From the NCBI RefSeq assembly GCF_042726155.1, contig NZ_JBHXHV010000002.1, forward strand, positions 62,001 through 126,000: 64,000 nucleotides of DNA. Direction: 5' to 3'. Source of the DNA: Leucobacter sp042726155. GTDB taxonomy: Bacteria; Actinomycetota; Actinomycetes; Actinomycetales; Microbacteriaceae. Positions 26,645 to 35,472 of the stretch are shown piece after piece; positions within the stretch are counted from its first letter, which is position 1; each line of letters begins with the position of its first letter. The notes beneath the pieces are model-generated. The model had not been told where the DNA came from. It worked only from the letters and a program-made list of their open reading frames with translations, and ran no database searches. The translations under genes were made by a program, and so were the position numbers.

Positions 26645-27136
26645 TCACGCTTCCATGCGCACAGGGTTCTGATGATGACTGAAGACGATGCTCGTGCGCG
26701 TCGAAGACACCGCCGAGTGCGCAGAGAGGTGCTCGACGACAAAGTCGCGGACGTGATCGGAATCGCGCACCGCAAGGTGGATGATGAAGTCTTCGACCCC
26801 GCCAAGAAAGAACAGCTGCATCACTTCCGGCAGACCCCGCAGCTCATCGCTGAGCTCCGTGATCCGCTGCCGCGCACCCGAGCGCACGGTGACACTCACG
26901 AGCACCTCAAGGTCTAGACCGATCGCCCGCGGATCGACCGAAGCGGTGAATCCGGTAATGATGCGTCGCGACACGAGGCTGCGCACGCGGGCGATGCAGG
27001 TCGACGCGGCGACCCCCACACGATCCGCCAATTCGGCGTTCGTAATGCGGCCGTTTGCCTGGAGCTCATCGACGATCTTGCGATCCACTTCGTCGAGCTC
27101 AGCTCCCCCGCGCAGATTCTTCGAGACCTCGCTCAT
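26645..27136 (-). CDS. Lrp/AsnC family regulator (AldR-like)
   Basis: 163 residues: N-terminal AsnC-type HTH (about 13-62, with NAELADRVGVAASTCIARVRSL) and a RAM/ligand-binding domain (about 75-150, FLGGVEDFIIHLAV). It is read away from alanine dehydrogenase across a 186-bp intergenic region, the arrangement of AldR and ald in mycobacteria, where the regulator activates ald in response to alanine. The ATG at 27136 is preferred; longer in-frame versions would run into the ald promoter. Confidence 0.88.
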   Translation of the reverse strand: MSEVSKNLRGGAELDEVDRKIVDELQANGRITNAELADRVGVAASTCIARVRSLVSRRIITGFTASVDPRAIGLDLEVLVSVTVRSGARQRITELSDELRGLPEVMQLFFLGGVEDFIIHLAVRDSDHVRDFVVEHLSAHSAVSSTRTSIVFSHHQNPVRMEA

Positions 27137-27199
27137 ACCCGTCACCCTTCCCTCATAACCGAATCGCTTCGCGCAAAACCACCGAAGAGAATTCAGGCT

Positions 27200-27226
27200 T
27201 ACTGCAACTCCGACGAATATACTGCA
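27200..27226. promoter_or_regulatory. Direct repeat in the lrp-ald intergenic region
   Basis: TACTGCA occurs at 27200-27206 and 27220-27226, exactly 20 bp (two helical turns) apart. The second copy overlaps a TATACT (27218-27223) that could be the -10 of ald. Lrp-family regulators bind repeated sites phased on one DNA face, so this is a candidate AldR-type site. Confidence 0.45.
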
Positions 27227-27322
27227 CAATGAAGTGGTTCGACCGCAATGGATCGCGCCGCAACCGGCCGACCCGCGAGTCGGCAAGGCATCAATACATC
27301 GCAGATTCCATTGGAGTAGCTC

Positions 27323-28447
27323 ATGCGCGTCGGTATTCCCACCGAAATCAAGAACAACGAGAACCGCGTCGCGATCACGCAGGCCGGCGTTTTCGAACTC
27401 ACCCGTCGTGGCCACGAGGTGTTCGTGCAGGCCGGCGCGGGCGTCGGGTCGGCAATCACCGACGCTGAGTACGTCGCCGCTGGCGCGAAGATCATCGAGG
27501 GTGCAGACGATGTCTGGGCTCAGTCCGACATGATCCTGAAGGTCAAGGAGCCCATCGCGGCTGAGTACGACAAGCTGCGCAAGGGCCAGGTGCTCTTCAC
27601 CTACCTGCACCTCGCCGCAGACAAGACGCTCACCGAGCAGGTACTCGCCTCTGGCACCACCGCCATCGCCTACGAGACCGTCCAGGTCGGCCGCGCGCTG
27701 CCCCTGCTCGCTCCCATGTCTGAGGTCGCGGGCCGTCTGTCCGTGCAGGTCGGCGCATACTCACTGATGAAGGCCAACGGTGGGCGTGGCGTACTGCTCG
27801 GCGGCGTGACCGCGACTCGTCGCGGCAAGGTTGTCGTCATCGGCGGCGGCGCCGCTGGTGAGCAGGCCGCGCGCATCGCGTTCGGTATGGGCGCTGAGGT
27901 CACCGTCATCGACATCGCGATCCCCCGCCTGAAGCAGCTTGAAGACGAGTTCGCCGGTCGTATTCAGACCCGCACCTCGAACGCTCACAACATCACCGAG
28001 GCACTCAAGGACGCCGACCTCGTGATCGGTTCCGTACTGATCCCGGGCGAGAAGGCCCCGAAGCTCGTCACTGATGAAATGGTCGCGCAGATGAAGCCGG
28101 GCTCCGTGCTCGTCGACATCGCCATCGACCAGGGCGGCTGCTTCGAGAACTCGCGCCCGACGACGCACGACGATCCGACCTTCGCCGTGCACAACTCGAT
28201 CTACTACTGCGTGGCGAACATGCCGGGCGCAGTTCCCGAGACGTCGACCGCAGCGCTGACCAACGCTACGCTCCCCTACGTTGTCGCACTCGCCGACAAG
28301 GGCTGGGTCAAGGCACTGCAGGCGGACGAGTCACTCGCCAAGGGCCTGAACGCTCACGACGGCGTACTGACCTTCAAGGGTGTCGCTGACGCGTTCCCCG
28401 AGCTCGCGTACTCGAGCATCGACGAGGTCCTCGCAACCAACGCCTGA
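27323..28447 (+). CDS. ald: Alanine dehydrogenase
   Basis: 374 residues, full length for the family. It begins MRVGIPTEIKNNENRVA, has the catalytic and substrate-binding lysine region (VKEPIAAEY), the catalytic His in TYLHLAADK, and the NAD-binding GGGAAGEQAARIAFGMGAEVTV. It catalyses reversible oxidative deamination of L-alanine to pyruvate and ammonia with NAD+, in the cytoplasm. The divergent Lrp/AsnC gene is the likely activator. Confidence 0.95.
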   Translation: MRVGIPTEIKNNENRVAITQAGVFELTRRGHEVFVQAGAGVGSAITDAEYVAAGAKIIEGADDVWAQSDMILKVKEPIAAEYDKLRKGQVLFTYLHLAADKTLTEQVLASGTTAIAYETVQVGRALPLLAPMSEVAGRLSVQVGAYSLMKANGGRGVLLGGVTATRRGKVVVIGGGAAGEQAARIAFGMGAEVTVIDIAIPRLKQLEDEFAGRIQTRTSNAHNITEALKDADLVIGSVLIPGEKAPKLVTDEMVAQMKPGSVLVDIAIDQGGCFENSRPTTHDDPTFAVHNSIYYCVANMPGAVPETSTAALTNATLPYVVALADKGWVKALQADESLAKGLNAHDGVLTFKGVADAFPELAYSSIDEVLATNA

Positions 28448-28504
28448 GCCTCGGGCGCGCCCGGCTGTGCAAACCCGCCTGCCAAAGCGCGTACCCTGGA
28501 ACTC

Positions 28505-28990
28505 ATGGATTTGAAGTTCTCTTTCGGAGGGGCGTCTCCCGATCATCACCACGGTGATGACGGGGGCGCCCCTTCGGGCATTCCCCTCCCGTTCACCACG
28601 GTTTCCTCAGGCGCACTCGGCTCAACGAGCACCGTGCTCGATGCGAGCGTGCGACGCGAAGGCGATCTGCTCGTCGGTGAGGTGGTAACAGGCGACGGCG
28701 TCACCTACGCGCGGGCCGAAGTGGCCCTGCGATCTGATGCCGCCGGTGCCGCGCTTCCCGATACCGCGGCACTCGCAAAGGCCGCCCGCTCGGCGCTCTC
28801 ACGCGCAGTTGCGACGCTCGAAGGGCCGCTCGCCGAATCGATCTCCGCCGTCGTATTTGCGCTCGGAGACGCGTCTCGCACAACGGCCGAGGCGCTCGGC
28901 GTCGCGGTCACCGACGCCCCCGTCGTGGGTGACGCGCTGCAGCGCCGCATCGGCGTCGCAGCTCACACGCCGGTGAGGATCGGCGCGTAA
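28505..28990 (+). CDS. Hypothetical protein, 161 aa
   Basis: Not recognised. The N-terminus is Gly/His-rich (SPDHHHGDDGGAP, residues 11-23); the middle (about 40-75) is a beta-like segment containing DLLVGEVVTGDGVTYARAEV; the rest is Ala-rich and probably helical. There is no signal peptide or membrane segment. The codon usage is normal for the window. It follows ald by 57 bp on the same strand, and its last codons are the first unit of a 20-bp tandem repeat shared with the next gene. The His cluster could bind metal, but there is no independent support. Confidence 0.6.
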   Translation: MDLKFSFGGASPDHHHGDDGGAPSGIPLPFTTVSSGALGSTSTVLDASVRREGDLLVGEVVTGDGVTYARAEVALRSDAAGAALPDTAALAKAARSALSRAVATLEGPLAESISAVVFALGDASRTTAEALGVAVTDAPVVGDALQRRIGVAAHTPVRIGA

Positions 28991-29030
28991 CGGTGACGAT
29001 TTGCGCGTAACGGTGACGATCGGCGCTACG
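28971..29030. repeat. Three tandem 20-bp units bridging two convergent gene ends
   Basis: Units start at 28971, 28991 and 29011. Each begins CGGTGA(C/G)GAT and the first two end GCGCGTAA. The first unit supplies the TAA of the 161-aa gene; the third contains the stop of the minus-strand aminotransferase gene (29026-29028). The period is exactly 20 bp. A slippage-type duplication of the 3' end is the simplest origin. Confidence 0.75.
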
Positions 29031-30303
29031 CGTTTTGAAATCGGATGATTCGCGCGAGCGCCTCCGCGACCGCAGCCTCGCCCGCGGCGTACGACAGTCG
29101 CACCGCCTGCGCGCCGCCCACCGGATCAAAGTCCACGCCGGGCACCACCGCAACGTCGGCCTCTGCAAGAAGCCGACGCGCGTAGTCGACTGAGTCAGTG
29201 AAGCGGCCGAGCTGCGGTCCAAGCTGCGTTCCAAGCTCAGAGTAGTAGTAGAACGCGCCGTCCGCGGGTGCAGCAGTGCCCCAGTTGAGTTGCGGTTCGG
29301 CGTCCAAGATGAGCTGGCGGGCGCGCGCGAAACCGTCGACGATGGCGTCACGCTCGGCGTAGGTCTCGGGCGTGAACGCTGACAGAGCCAGTTCTTGCGC
29401 GGGCGCGGGCGGCGACAGCGCAAAGTTCGAGGCGAGCGCCTCGAACGGCGCGATCAGTGCGGCGGGGAGCAGCGCCCAGCCGAGCCGCCACCCCGTCATG
29501 CCCCAGTACTTTGAGAACGAGTTGATGACTATCGCCTCTGGATCGAGCTCGCGCGCGGTCACGCCGCGGCGATCGCGCTTGTCACGCGCATTACCCTCAG
29601 CGAACGTGATGCCGTGGTAGATCTCATCGCTCACGAGGCGCACCCCGCGTAGCGAGCACCACGCGACGAGCGCGGTGAGCGCAGCGCGATCGAGCATGGT
29701 ACCGGTGGGGTTCGCTGGTGACGCCAAGATGAGTCCGGCCAGGTCACCGTGCTCGGAGACTGCTGCGTCGAGCAGCGCGGGCGTTGGCTGGTAACGGGTC
29801 TCTGGACCGGTCGGGATTTCGATCACGTGCACCCCGAGCGCCGTCAGAATATTGCGGTAGGCGGGATAACCGGGGCTCGCAAGCGCGACTCGGTCGCCCG
29901 GATCGAACGCGGCGAGAAATGCGAGTTGAAACGCCCCGGACGAACCGGTGGTGATTGCGACCGATGCAGGATCGACCTCGACCCGGTACCACTCTCGGTA
30001 GTGACCGGCGACCGCCTCGCGCAGCGGGGCCGTGCCGAGTGGCCCCGTGTACCCGGCGGGTTTCAGCGTTCCCGGAATTGGGCGCGCGCTCGGCTCGCCC
30101 GCACAGAGCGACACCACGTCGTGCCCACCCGCTCGGCGGCGCGCGATCTCGTCGGTGATGCGCATCACCTCAAAGGCCGGAATATTCGACCTGCGTGAGA
30201 TTCCCGGCGGCACCGCGAGCGGGCGCGCTGCGGCGGCGTTCTCAGGGAGCGGCGGCAGCTGCCCCGACGGCGGTGTCTTGATGGGTCCTCCGGCGTTCAC
30301 CAT
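29026..30303 (-). CDS. Class I/II pyridoxal-phosphate aminotransferase
   Basis: 425 residues with the aspartate aminotransferase fold (type I). The PLP-binding lysine is in NSFSKYWGMTGWRLGW; the substrate-binding and cofactor motifs ASPANPTG and VSDEIYHG are present, and the C-terminal arginine lies in AVRLSYA. It transfers amino groups between an amino acid and a 2-oxo acid; the substrate is not predictable. Its ATG overlaps the end of the RecB/helicase gene by seven bases (ATGGTGA), so it is coupled to that gene although no functional link is obvious. Confidence 0.88.
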   Translation of the reverse strand: MVNAGGPIKTPPSGQLPPLPENAAAARPLAVPPGISRRSNIPAFEVMRITDEIARRRAGGHDVVSLCAGEPSARPIPGTLKPAGYTGPLGTAPLREAVAGHYREWYRVEVDPASVAITTGSSGAFQLAFLAAFDPGDRVALASPGYPAYRNILTALGVHVIEIPTGPETRYQPTPALLDAAVSEHGDLAGLILASPANPTGTMLDRAALTALVAWCSLRGVRLVSDEIYHGITFAEGNARDKRDRRGVTARELDPEAIVINSFSKYWGMTGWRLGWALLPAALIAPFEALASNFALSPPAPAQELALSAFTPETYAERDAIVDGFARARQLILDAEPQLNWGTAAPADGAFYYYSELGTQLGPQLGRFTDSVDYARRLLAEADVAVVPGVDFDPVGGAQAVRLSYAAGEAAVAEALARIIRFQNA

Positions 30304-33300
30304 GCCTCCACGTTAGCGGGACGGGCGCGTTCCACAAGGCGCAGGTAACCCGACAGCGCCGAGACGCCCTCCGCACTCGTCGGCAGCCCGTCACCGAGCC
30401 GATCTGACGAAACCAGGTGCGCCGCCCACTGCGCGCGACTGATCGCGACGTTGAGCCGGTTGCGCATTAGCAGGAATTCGAGGCCACGCGGCACATCGGC
30501 TGGGCTCGATGCGGCAAGCGTCACAATTGCGATCGCGGCCTCCTGCCCCTGAAACTTGTCGACAGTTCCCACCCGCACCGCGCCGAACCCAGCGGCACCG
30601 AGGGCCTCCGCCACGCACTCGACCTGCGCGTTATACGGGGCAACCACGATGAGGTCGTCTGGCGTGATCGCCCGCTCTGGCTCCCCCGGCTCGAGGAGTT
30701 GCCCAGAGAGCACTCGCCGCACGATCTGCACGACCCGTTCGGCTTCTTCGACCGAGTGGGTTGCATTGCCCGAGTGCGAGACCGCGTGCCAGTGGAGGCC
30801 GGGGGCTCCCGCGCCTACTATTTCGCGGTCGGCGGCACTCGGATGGGCGCGCAACCGCCCGGCATACGCGAGCTCGGACACGACCTCCGCGAGCTCCGGG
30901 CGCATGCGCCGGGTCTCGGCGAGGAAGTAGCCGAGGCCCTCGGGTATCGTCTCATGCGCGCCGAGCAGCCAGCCGAGCGCCGAGGTGTCGACGGGCTCCG
31001 GATGCGTGCCCTGCGACACCTGCGGCAACTGCTGCGGGTCACCCAGCAGCAGCACGCGGCGCGCTGCGACCGAAGCCGCAATGGTCGGCGCCAGCGAGAA
31101 TTGCCCGGCCTCGTCAACGACGAGCAGGTCGAGTTGCTGACGACCCACGCGCTCGGGATTGCTGAAGTCCCACGCGGTGCCGCCGATCACCGAACCGCGC
31201 CCGGCACGCTGATGGCCCGCAAGGAACGACGACTGCCCGCCACTGCGCAGCACGGTGTACGGGGCAGCCGCGGTGTCTACCGGATCGGCTCCGCGCTGCG
31301 CCGCCTTTCCCACGAGAGACGGTCGCAGCCCCGCGCCCACGACGCCGTTCAACACGTTCTCCACGACTCGGTGCGATTGAGCCACCACCCCGATCGTCCA
31401 GCCGTGCTGTTCAACGAGCCTGCGAATCACGCGCGCCGCGAGGTACGTCTTTCCCGTGCCGGGCGGCCCCTGCACGGCGAGCGTCGAGCGGTCGAGCGTC
31501 ACGAGCGACGCGATCACCGCACCGATGGACCGCGCCTCTTCGTCGCCCCCGACCGCCGCCAGCGCTTCGGCGGACGCGGGCGACACGAGCGCGCCTGTCG
31601 CCGTGCGCGGGGTGGCTCGTCTCAGCACGTCGATAACCGGGTCGGCCGGAAAGCCGCCGGCGTCGAGTGCCCGCACCAGATCGGCACCCCAAGACTCAAT
31701 GGCGCCCTTCTGCGCCCCCGCACGGGGCGGCGGTCCGGGCGTCAGCGCCACAGGGGTCACGGAGTAGGGCTCAACCCCCGCCGGGAGAGTCTCCCTGATC
31801 GTCACGCCGTCGTCGCGCGCTTCGAGCGTCGTGACCTGCCGGGCACCGCGGGAGCCGGGAGCAGCGCCATACTGGGGAAACGGCGCCGGGTGCGCGTAGA
31901 CGGCGAACGCGTCGCCGCCCTCTCGAAATCGCGAGCCGGGCGCGGCGTCTCCGCCAAGCCGCACGTGCCGCCGCTCGGACCGCGCACGCGGCGGCACATG
32001 CCACGGCTCCTCAACGCGGCTCATGGCGGGATCGACGACGAGCACGTCGCGCGTGTCAGCCCAGTCTTCGATCGGATCGATCAGTCGCGCGAAGTGCGCC
32101 CACCAAAACGACTTCTGCTCGCGCTCGTAATAATCGATGGCGCTCGCGGCGATCGCCGCGGCGGCTCGGTCGACGTCACGGCCCCGCTCGGCAAGCACAG
32201 TGGCATGGGCCGCGAGCGCGGCGCCAACCGGACTGAGTTCGAGCACCGGCCCTTCATCCGGCGCCCTCGGCGCGGGCGGAAAGGGGGCGACACCGAGCTC
32301 GGCCGCGAGGCGAAGCAGCCAGTCCCGAAGTCGCAGCGTCGATACGCAGTCGTAGCGGTTGTAGTCGCCGATCGCGTCGAGTCGCTGCTGCCCCTCAGCG
32401 CGCTCTGCCGCGTCAGCAGATGTCAGCTGCGCGCTCGCCTCGGCATACTCCGTCACCGACTGCGCGGCGGTGGTCACACCGTCGGTGTCGCGCAGCTCGT
32501 CGCCCATATACAGCGGTTCGAGTTTCTTGATTGAGTACGAACGCGAACCGAGTCGGATCGCGGCCCGCACCACCGGATACAGATCAACGAGCACGTGCTC
32601 GCGGAACAGGTCGTCAACCGCGCGTTCGCCGACGCCGTGTCGTGCGGCGATCGAGGCGAGGTGGGTGCGCTCGTACGCCGCGTAGTGATAAATCTTCATG
32701 TCGGGGTAACGACGACGACGCTCGGCGACGAGCGACAGAAACGACTCGAGTGCGGCGCGTTCGGCGGCGAGGTCGTGCGCCCACAGCGCCGTGAATTGCT
32801 CATCGCTGTCGACCATGCCAAACAGGTAGTCGATGCCCCACTGTGCAGTTTCATCGGGGCCCGGCGCGCGAAACAGCGGATCACCCTCGAAGTCGAAAAA
32901 CAGATCGCCTGCGTCGGGGCGCGGCACCGCGGCGAGCGCCGCGGCATCGACGACCTCGAACGGCGGCGCCGCGCCCGGCGCGGAATTGACGGCCCGCAGT
33001 TGCAGGGAAGCCTGCTCAGCAAGGCGCTGCAGCACGGGAGAAGCGATGCCTGGCACCCGCAGTTCTCCTGATTGCGACGCTGCGGCCGCCTGCGCTACGG
33101 CGTCAAGGGTGCCGAGCCCGGCAGCAACCAGCGCATCACGCTGCGTCGACCGAATGCCGGCGATGAGCAGTGGATCACGCGTGCGCTCGATCTCTGGCGT
33201 GCACACCTCGCAGCGGCCACACGCGGTCACACCCGCGGCACCCCAGGCGATCGGCGCTGCGTGCGCCCGGTCGCCGTCGGCCCCGACAGCTCGATACCGC

Positions 33301-33971
33301 TCGGCGAGCATCTCGTGCATGCGCGCCCGCCGCGCACGGAACACGGGGGCGACGTCGCTGATCCGGTGACGTGATTCGGCTCCGTCTCCGAGAATGAGCA
33401 CTGCGGTATCTGAAACGGGGACACCGAGACGTTCGAGCTGTTCGGCGTAGGCCGCCAGTTGCAGCAGTGCCGTCACCTTCGCCCGCCGCGCGAGCTTCGT
33501 GTCTTGGACCTCGTATCGCCCGTCGGGCAGGCGGCGCAGGAAGTCTGCGAACCCCACAAACCCAATTTCGGGGTCTTCGCCGGAGGCCGGCCGCTGCGCC
33601 GTGTCACAGAACGTGGCCTGAAACACCAGCTCAGCGCCGCCGAGCAACGCCGTCACCGTCTCGTACGCGACCGTTCCGAGATCTGCCGCTGACATTGAAT
33701 TCGGCCGTGCAACCGATACGACTCCGCCCGGTTGCCCGGGCTTTCCCGTGCCTAATCGCTCGATGTACGTTGCGAGCACGCGCTCCTCGTGTGCGTCGCC
33801 CAACCGGGCGGCCCGGGCGAGCATCGGATCGTCATCGGGAGGCACGACCACATCGCGCCCCAGCTTGAGATCAAATTTGCGTAGAAACGCGAACTCGCAG
33901 TGGCTCGCAGCCGTCAGGTCGCTCGCGCTCGTGACAACGCGCTGCCCGGATCCGTTCGGCTGATCCTGCAT
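30297..33971 (-). CDS. TM0106-family RecB-like nuclease fused to superfamily 1 helicase
   Basis: 1224 residues. The N-terminal third has the RecB-like nuclease pattern (ASHCEFAFLRK near 21-31, EVQDTKLARRAK) and a CGRCEVC cysteine cluster. The middle holds an RNase H/exonuclease-like domain (DLFFDFEGDPLF). The C-terminal third is a UPF1/DNA2-type helicase: Walker A GPPGTGKT near 830, motif II VVDEAGQF near 953, and motif V VDKFQGQEA near 1137. Together they suggest DNA or RNA end processing. ATG 33971 has GGAG nine bases upstream; ATG 33977 is also possible. The last bases overlap the aminotransferase start. Confidence 0.85.
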   Translation of the reverse strand: MQDQPNGSGQRVVTSASDLTAASHCEFAFLRKFDLKLGRDVVVPPDDDPMLARAARLGDAHEERVLATYIERLGTGKPGQPGGVVSVARPNSMSAADLGTVAYETVTALLGGAELVFQATFCDTAQRPASGEDPEIGFVGFADFLRRLPDGRYEVQDTKLARRAKVTALLQLAAYAEQLERLGVPVSDTAVLILGDGAESRHRISDVAPVFRARRARMHEMLAERYRAVGADGDRAHAAPIAWGAAGVTACGRCEVCTPEIERTRDPLLIAGIRSTQRDALVAAGLGTLDAVAQAAAASQSGELRVPGIASPVLQRLAEQASLQLRAVNSAPGAAPPFEVVDAAALAAVPRPDAGDLFFDFEGDPLFRAPGPDETAQWGIDYLFGMVDSDEQFTALWAHDLAAERAALESFLSLVAERRRRYPDMKIYHYAAYERTHLASIAARHGVGERAVDDLFREHVLVDLYPVVRAAIRLGSRSYSIKKLEPLYMGDELRDTDGVTTAAQSVTEYAEASAQLTSADAAERAEGQQRLDAIGDYNRYDCVSTLRLRDWLLRLAAELGVAPFPPAPRAPDEGPVLELSPVGAALAAHATVLAERGRDVDRAAAAIAASAIDYYEREQKSFWWAHFARLIDPIEDWADTRDVLVVDPAMSRVEEPWHVPPRARSERRHVRLGGDAAPGSRFREGGDAFAVYAHPAPFPQYGAAPGSRGARQVTTLEARDDGVTIRETLPAGVEPYSVTPVALTPGPPPRAGAQKGAIESWGADLVRALDAGGFPADPVIDVLRRATPRTATGALVSPASAEALAAVGGDEEARSIGAVIASLVTLDRSTLAVQGPPGTGKTYLAARVIRRLVEQHGWTIGVVAQSHRVVENVLNGVVGAGLRPSLVGKAAQRGADPVDTAAAPYTVLRSGGQSSFLAGHQRAGRGSVIGGTAWDFSNPERVGRQQLDLLVVDEAGQFSLAPTIAASVAARRVLLLGDPQQLPQVSQGTHPEPVDTSALGWLLGAHETIPEGLGYFLAETRRMRPELAEVVSELAYAGRLRAHPSAADREIVGAGAPGLHWHAVSHSGNATHSVEEAERVVQIVRRVLSGQLLEPGEPERAITPDDLIVVAPYNAQVECVAEALGAAGFGAVRVGTVDKFQGQEAAIAIVTLAASSPADVPRGLEFLLMRNRLNVAISRAQWAAHLVSSDRLGDGLPTSAEGVSALSGYLRLVERARPANVEAW

Positions 33972-34077
33972 GAACATGCGCGCTCCATTCGTCGGCACGG
34001 GCACTGCGACCCGCGTGCTCGCCCGGTTCGGCGGCTTGATTCGACGTTACCGCGTGCCACCGACACCCACGTGGCGG

Positions 34078-35379
34078 CTACAACCGCGCGAGCGTCGTAA
34101 TGTCTTCCAGGAATGCATCCTGCTGCTCTGGCGAGACCGTCGCGCGCGTCACCGCGAGCGCAGCTGCATAGTCGTCGGTGGTCAGATTCGTCTGTGATCC
34201 TTCGACCGCCGCCGAGGCCGTCGCCGCGGCTCCGCCACGCAGCACCCGCGCGAGCGCGTCCTGCGACGCCCGCCGCGCCGCGTATTCGATGTCGGCGGGT
34301 GTCAACCCGTCGCTCGCACCGACGAGCTGACCGAAGTCGATCTCTGTCGCGACACTGCTCGGCACGTAGCGGCGCCAAATGGCCTCGCGCGCCTCGGCGT
34401 CTGGGAGCCCGATGGGCAGTACGTAATCGAAACGGCCGTGACGCAGGAAGGCCGCGTCAAGCGCCCGCACGAAGTTTGTGGCGCAGACCAGCAGCATGCC
34501 TTCTCGATCTCGAAAGTCGGCGACGATCTTCAGCAGCTCGTTCGTGACGCCCTGCGACGGAGTGGGCGGGTCACTCCGCTGCGATGCGATCTCTTCGACC
34601 TCGTCAATGAACACGACCCCGTGCTCGAGCTCGGCAATCTGCTCGAACACCGCGCGAAGCGAAGACGCCATGCTCGTCACGCCGTCGCCCAGCCGCGACG
34701 GGAACACTTCAACAAACGGCCAATCAAGCCGGGACGCCACCGCTTTCGCGAACGTCGTCTTGCCGGTGCCGGGCGGGCCGAACAGCATCACGGCGTGCGG
34801 CGGCACGACCCCGTAGCGGTCGGCGAGATCGGGTTGCGCGAGCGGCGCGACCAGCCGTTCTTCGAGCAGCTGCTTCTCGTGCCGCATGCCAGCGACCTGC
34901 TCCCAGAGGTGCCGGGGCAGGATCCGACCACCGAGGTCCTTCAACAACTCGAACTCGCGACGCTGCACGGGCATCTGACGCTCGAGGTAGCGCAGGTTGT
35001 GCTGCAGTTGGAAGCCGTTGGACGTCAGCAGATCGATTCGGCTTCCCTCGGGCATCAGCACCGATAGTGTGCCCAGGCCGAGCGGCGCCATCTTCCGCTC
35101 GAGTGCGTCGAGCAGTGCGCCTGAGGTGTTACCGGTACGCGCGTCTTCTGCCACACCGAAGAACACGATCCAGCCCTGCGCGTGCGCTGCGCGGCCCACT
35201 GCCGCCGCAACCACCTCGTCGTCGCGCATCGCGACGACCGCGTGATCTTCGCGGCACGACGCCGTGACCTCGGCGAGCGAGTAAACGGGCTGCTCTGACG
35301 ACGAGCGCGCCTCCCACCACAGCCGCACGACGGCGTCGAGGTCATCGTCGTGGAATTCACGTATCGTAATGCGTCCCAT
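34078..35379 (-). CDS. GNAT acetyltransferase-like domain fused to AAA ATPase
   Basis: 433 residues. Residues 1-135 have GNAT N-acetyltransferase character: ITIREFHDDDLDAVVRLWWEA at the start, then a beta-strand followed by ARTGNTSGALLDALE, like the acetyl-CoA pyrophosphate loop and helix, and a terminal NGFQLQHNLRYLER strand. Residues 170-385 are a FtsH/Cdc48-like AAA module: Walker A GPPGTGKT (201-208), Walker B VVFIDE (255-260), sensor 1 ATN (300-302), and an arginine-finger region RHGRFD (313-318). The fusion suggests that the ATPase remodels a target that the GNAT domain binds or modifies. I know of no characterised example. Confidence 0.78.
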   Translation of the reverse strand: MGRITIREFHDDDLDAVVRLWWEARSSSEQPVYSLAEVTASCREDHAVVAMRDDEVVAAAVGRAAHAQGWIVFFGVAEDARTGNTSGALLDALERKMAPLGLGTLSVLMPEGSRIDLLTSNGFQLQHNLRYLERQMPVQRREFELLKDLGGRILPRHLWEQVAGMRHEKQLLEERLVAPLAQPDLADRYGVVPPHAVMLFGPPGTGKTTFAKAVASRLDWPFVEVFPSRLGDGVTSMASSLRAVFEQIAELEHGVVFIDEVEEIASQRSDPPTPSQGVTNELLKIVADFRDREGMLLVCATNFVRALDAAFLRHGRFDYVLPIGLPDAEAREAIWRRYVPSSVATEIDFGQLVGASDGLTPADIEYAARRASQDALARVLRGGAAATASAAVEGSQTNLTTDDYAAALAVTRATVSPEQQDAFLEDITTLARL

Positions 35380-35404
35380 GCAGTGATCATGGCAGACGCG
35401 AGGC

Positions 35405-35429
35405 CCGCTGAGCTAGCACGGCTCAGCGG
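35405..35429. terminator. Hairpin downstream of the alpha-hydroxyacid oxidase gene
   Basis: Perfect 8-bp arms CCGCTGAG (35405-35412) and CTCAGCGG (35422-35429) with a 9-base loop, located just after the stop of the minus-strand oxidase gene. There is no T-run, so termination would be of the GC-hairpin type common in actinobacteria. Confidence 0.5.
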
Positions 35430-35472
35430 ACCCGGCCGCGACGGCCGCTGTCACGACCGTCGTACGTGCGGA

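Noticed and set aside
28448..28504. CGGGCGCGCCCG palindrome after ald as a terminator
   Set aside because: A 12-bp self-complementary GC run without loop or T-run occurs by chance in this base composition; not strong enough to call.
28971..29030. CRISPR array
   Set aside because: The repeats are directly adjacent 20-bp units without spacers, and no cas gene is present.
30699..32534. 611-codon open frame on the plus strand inside the RecB/helicase gene
   Set aside because: Arg/His-rich translation without family motifs, fully antisense to a gene with clear helicase and nuclease motifs; typical antisense shadow in GC-rich DNA.
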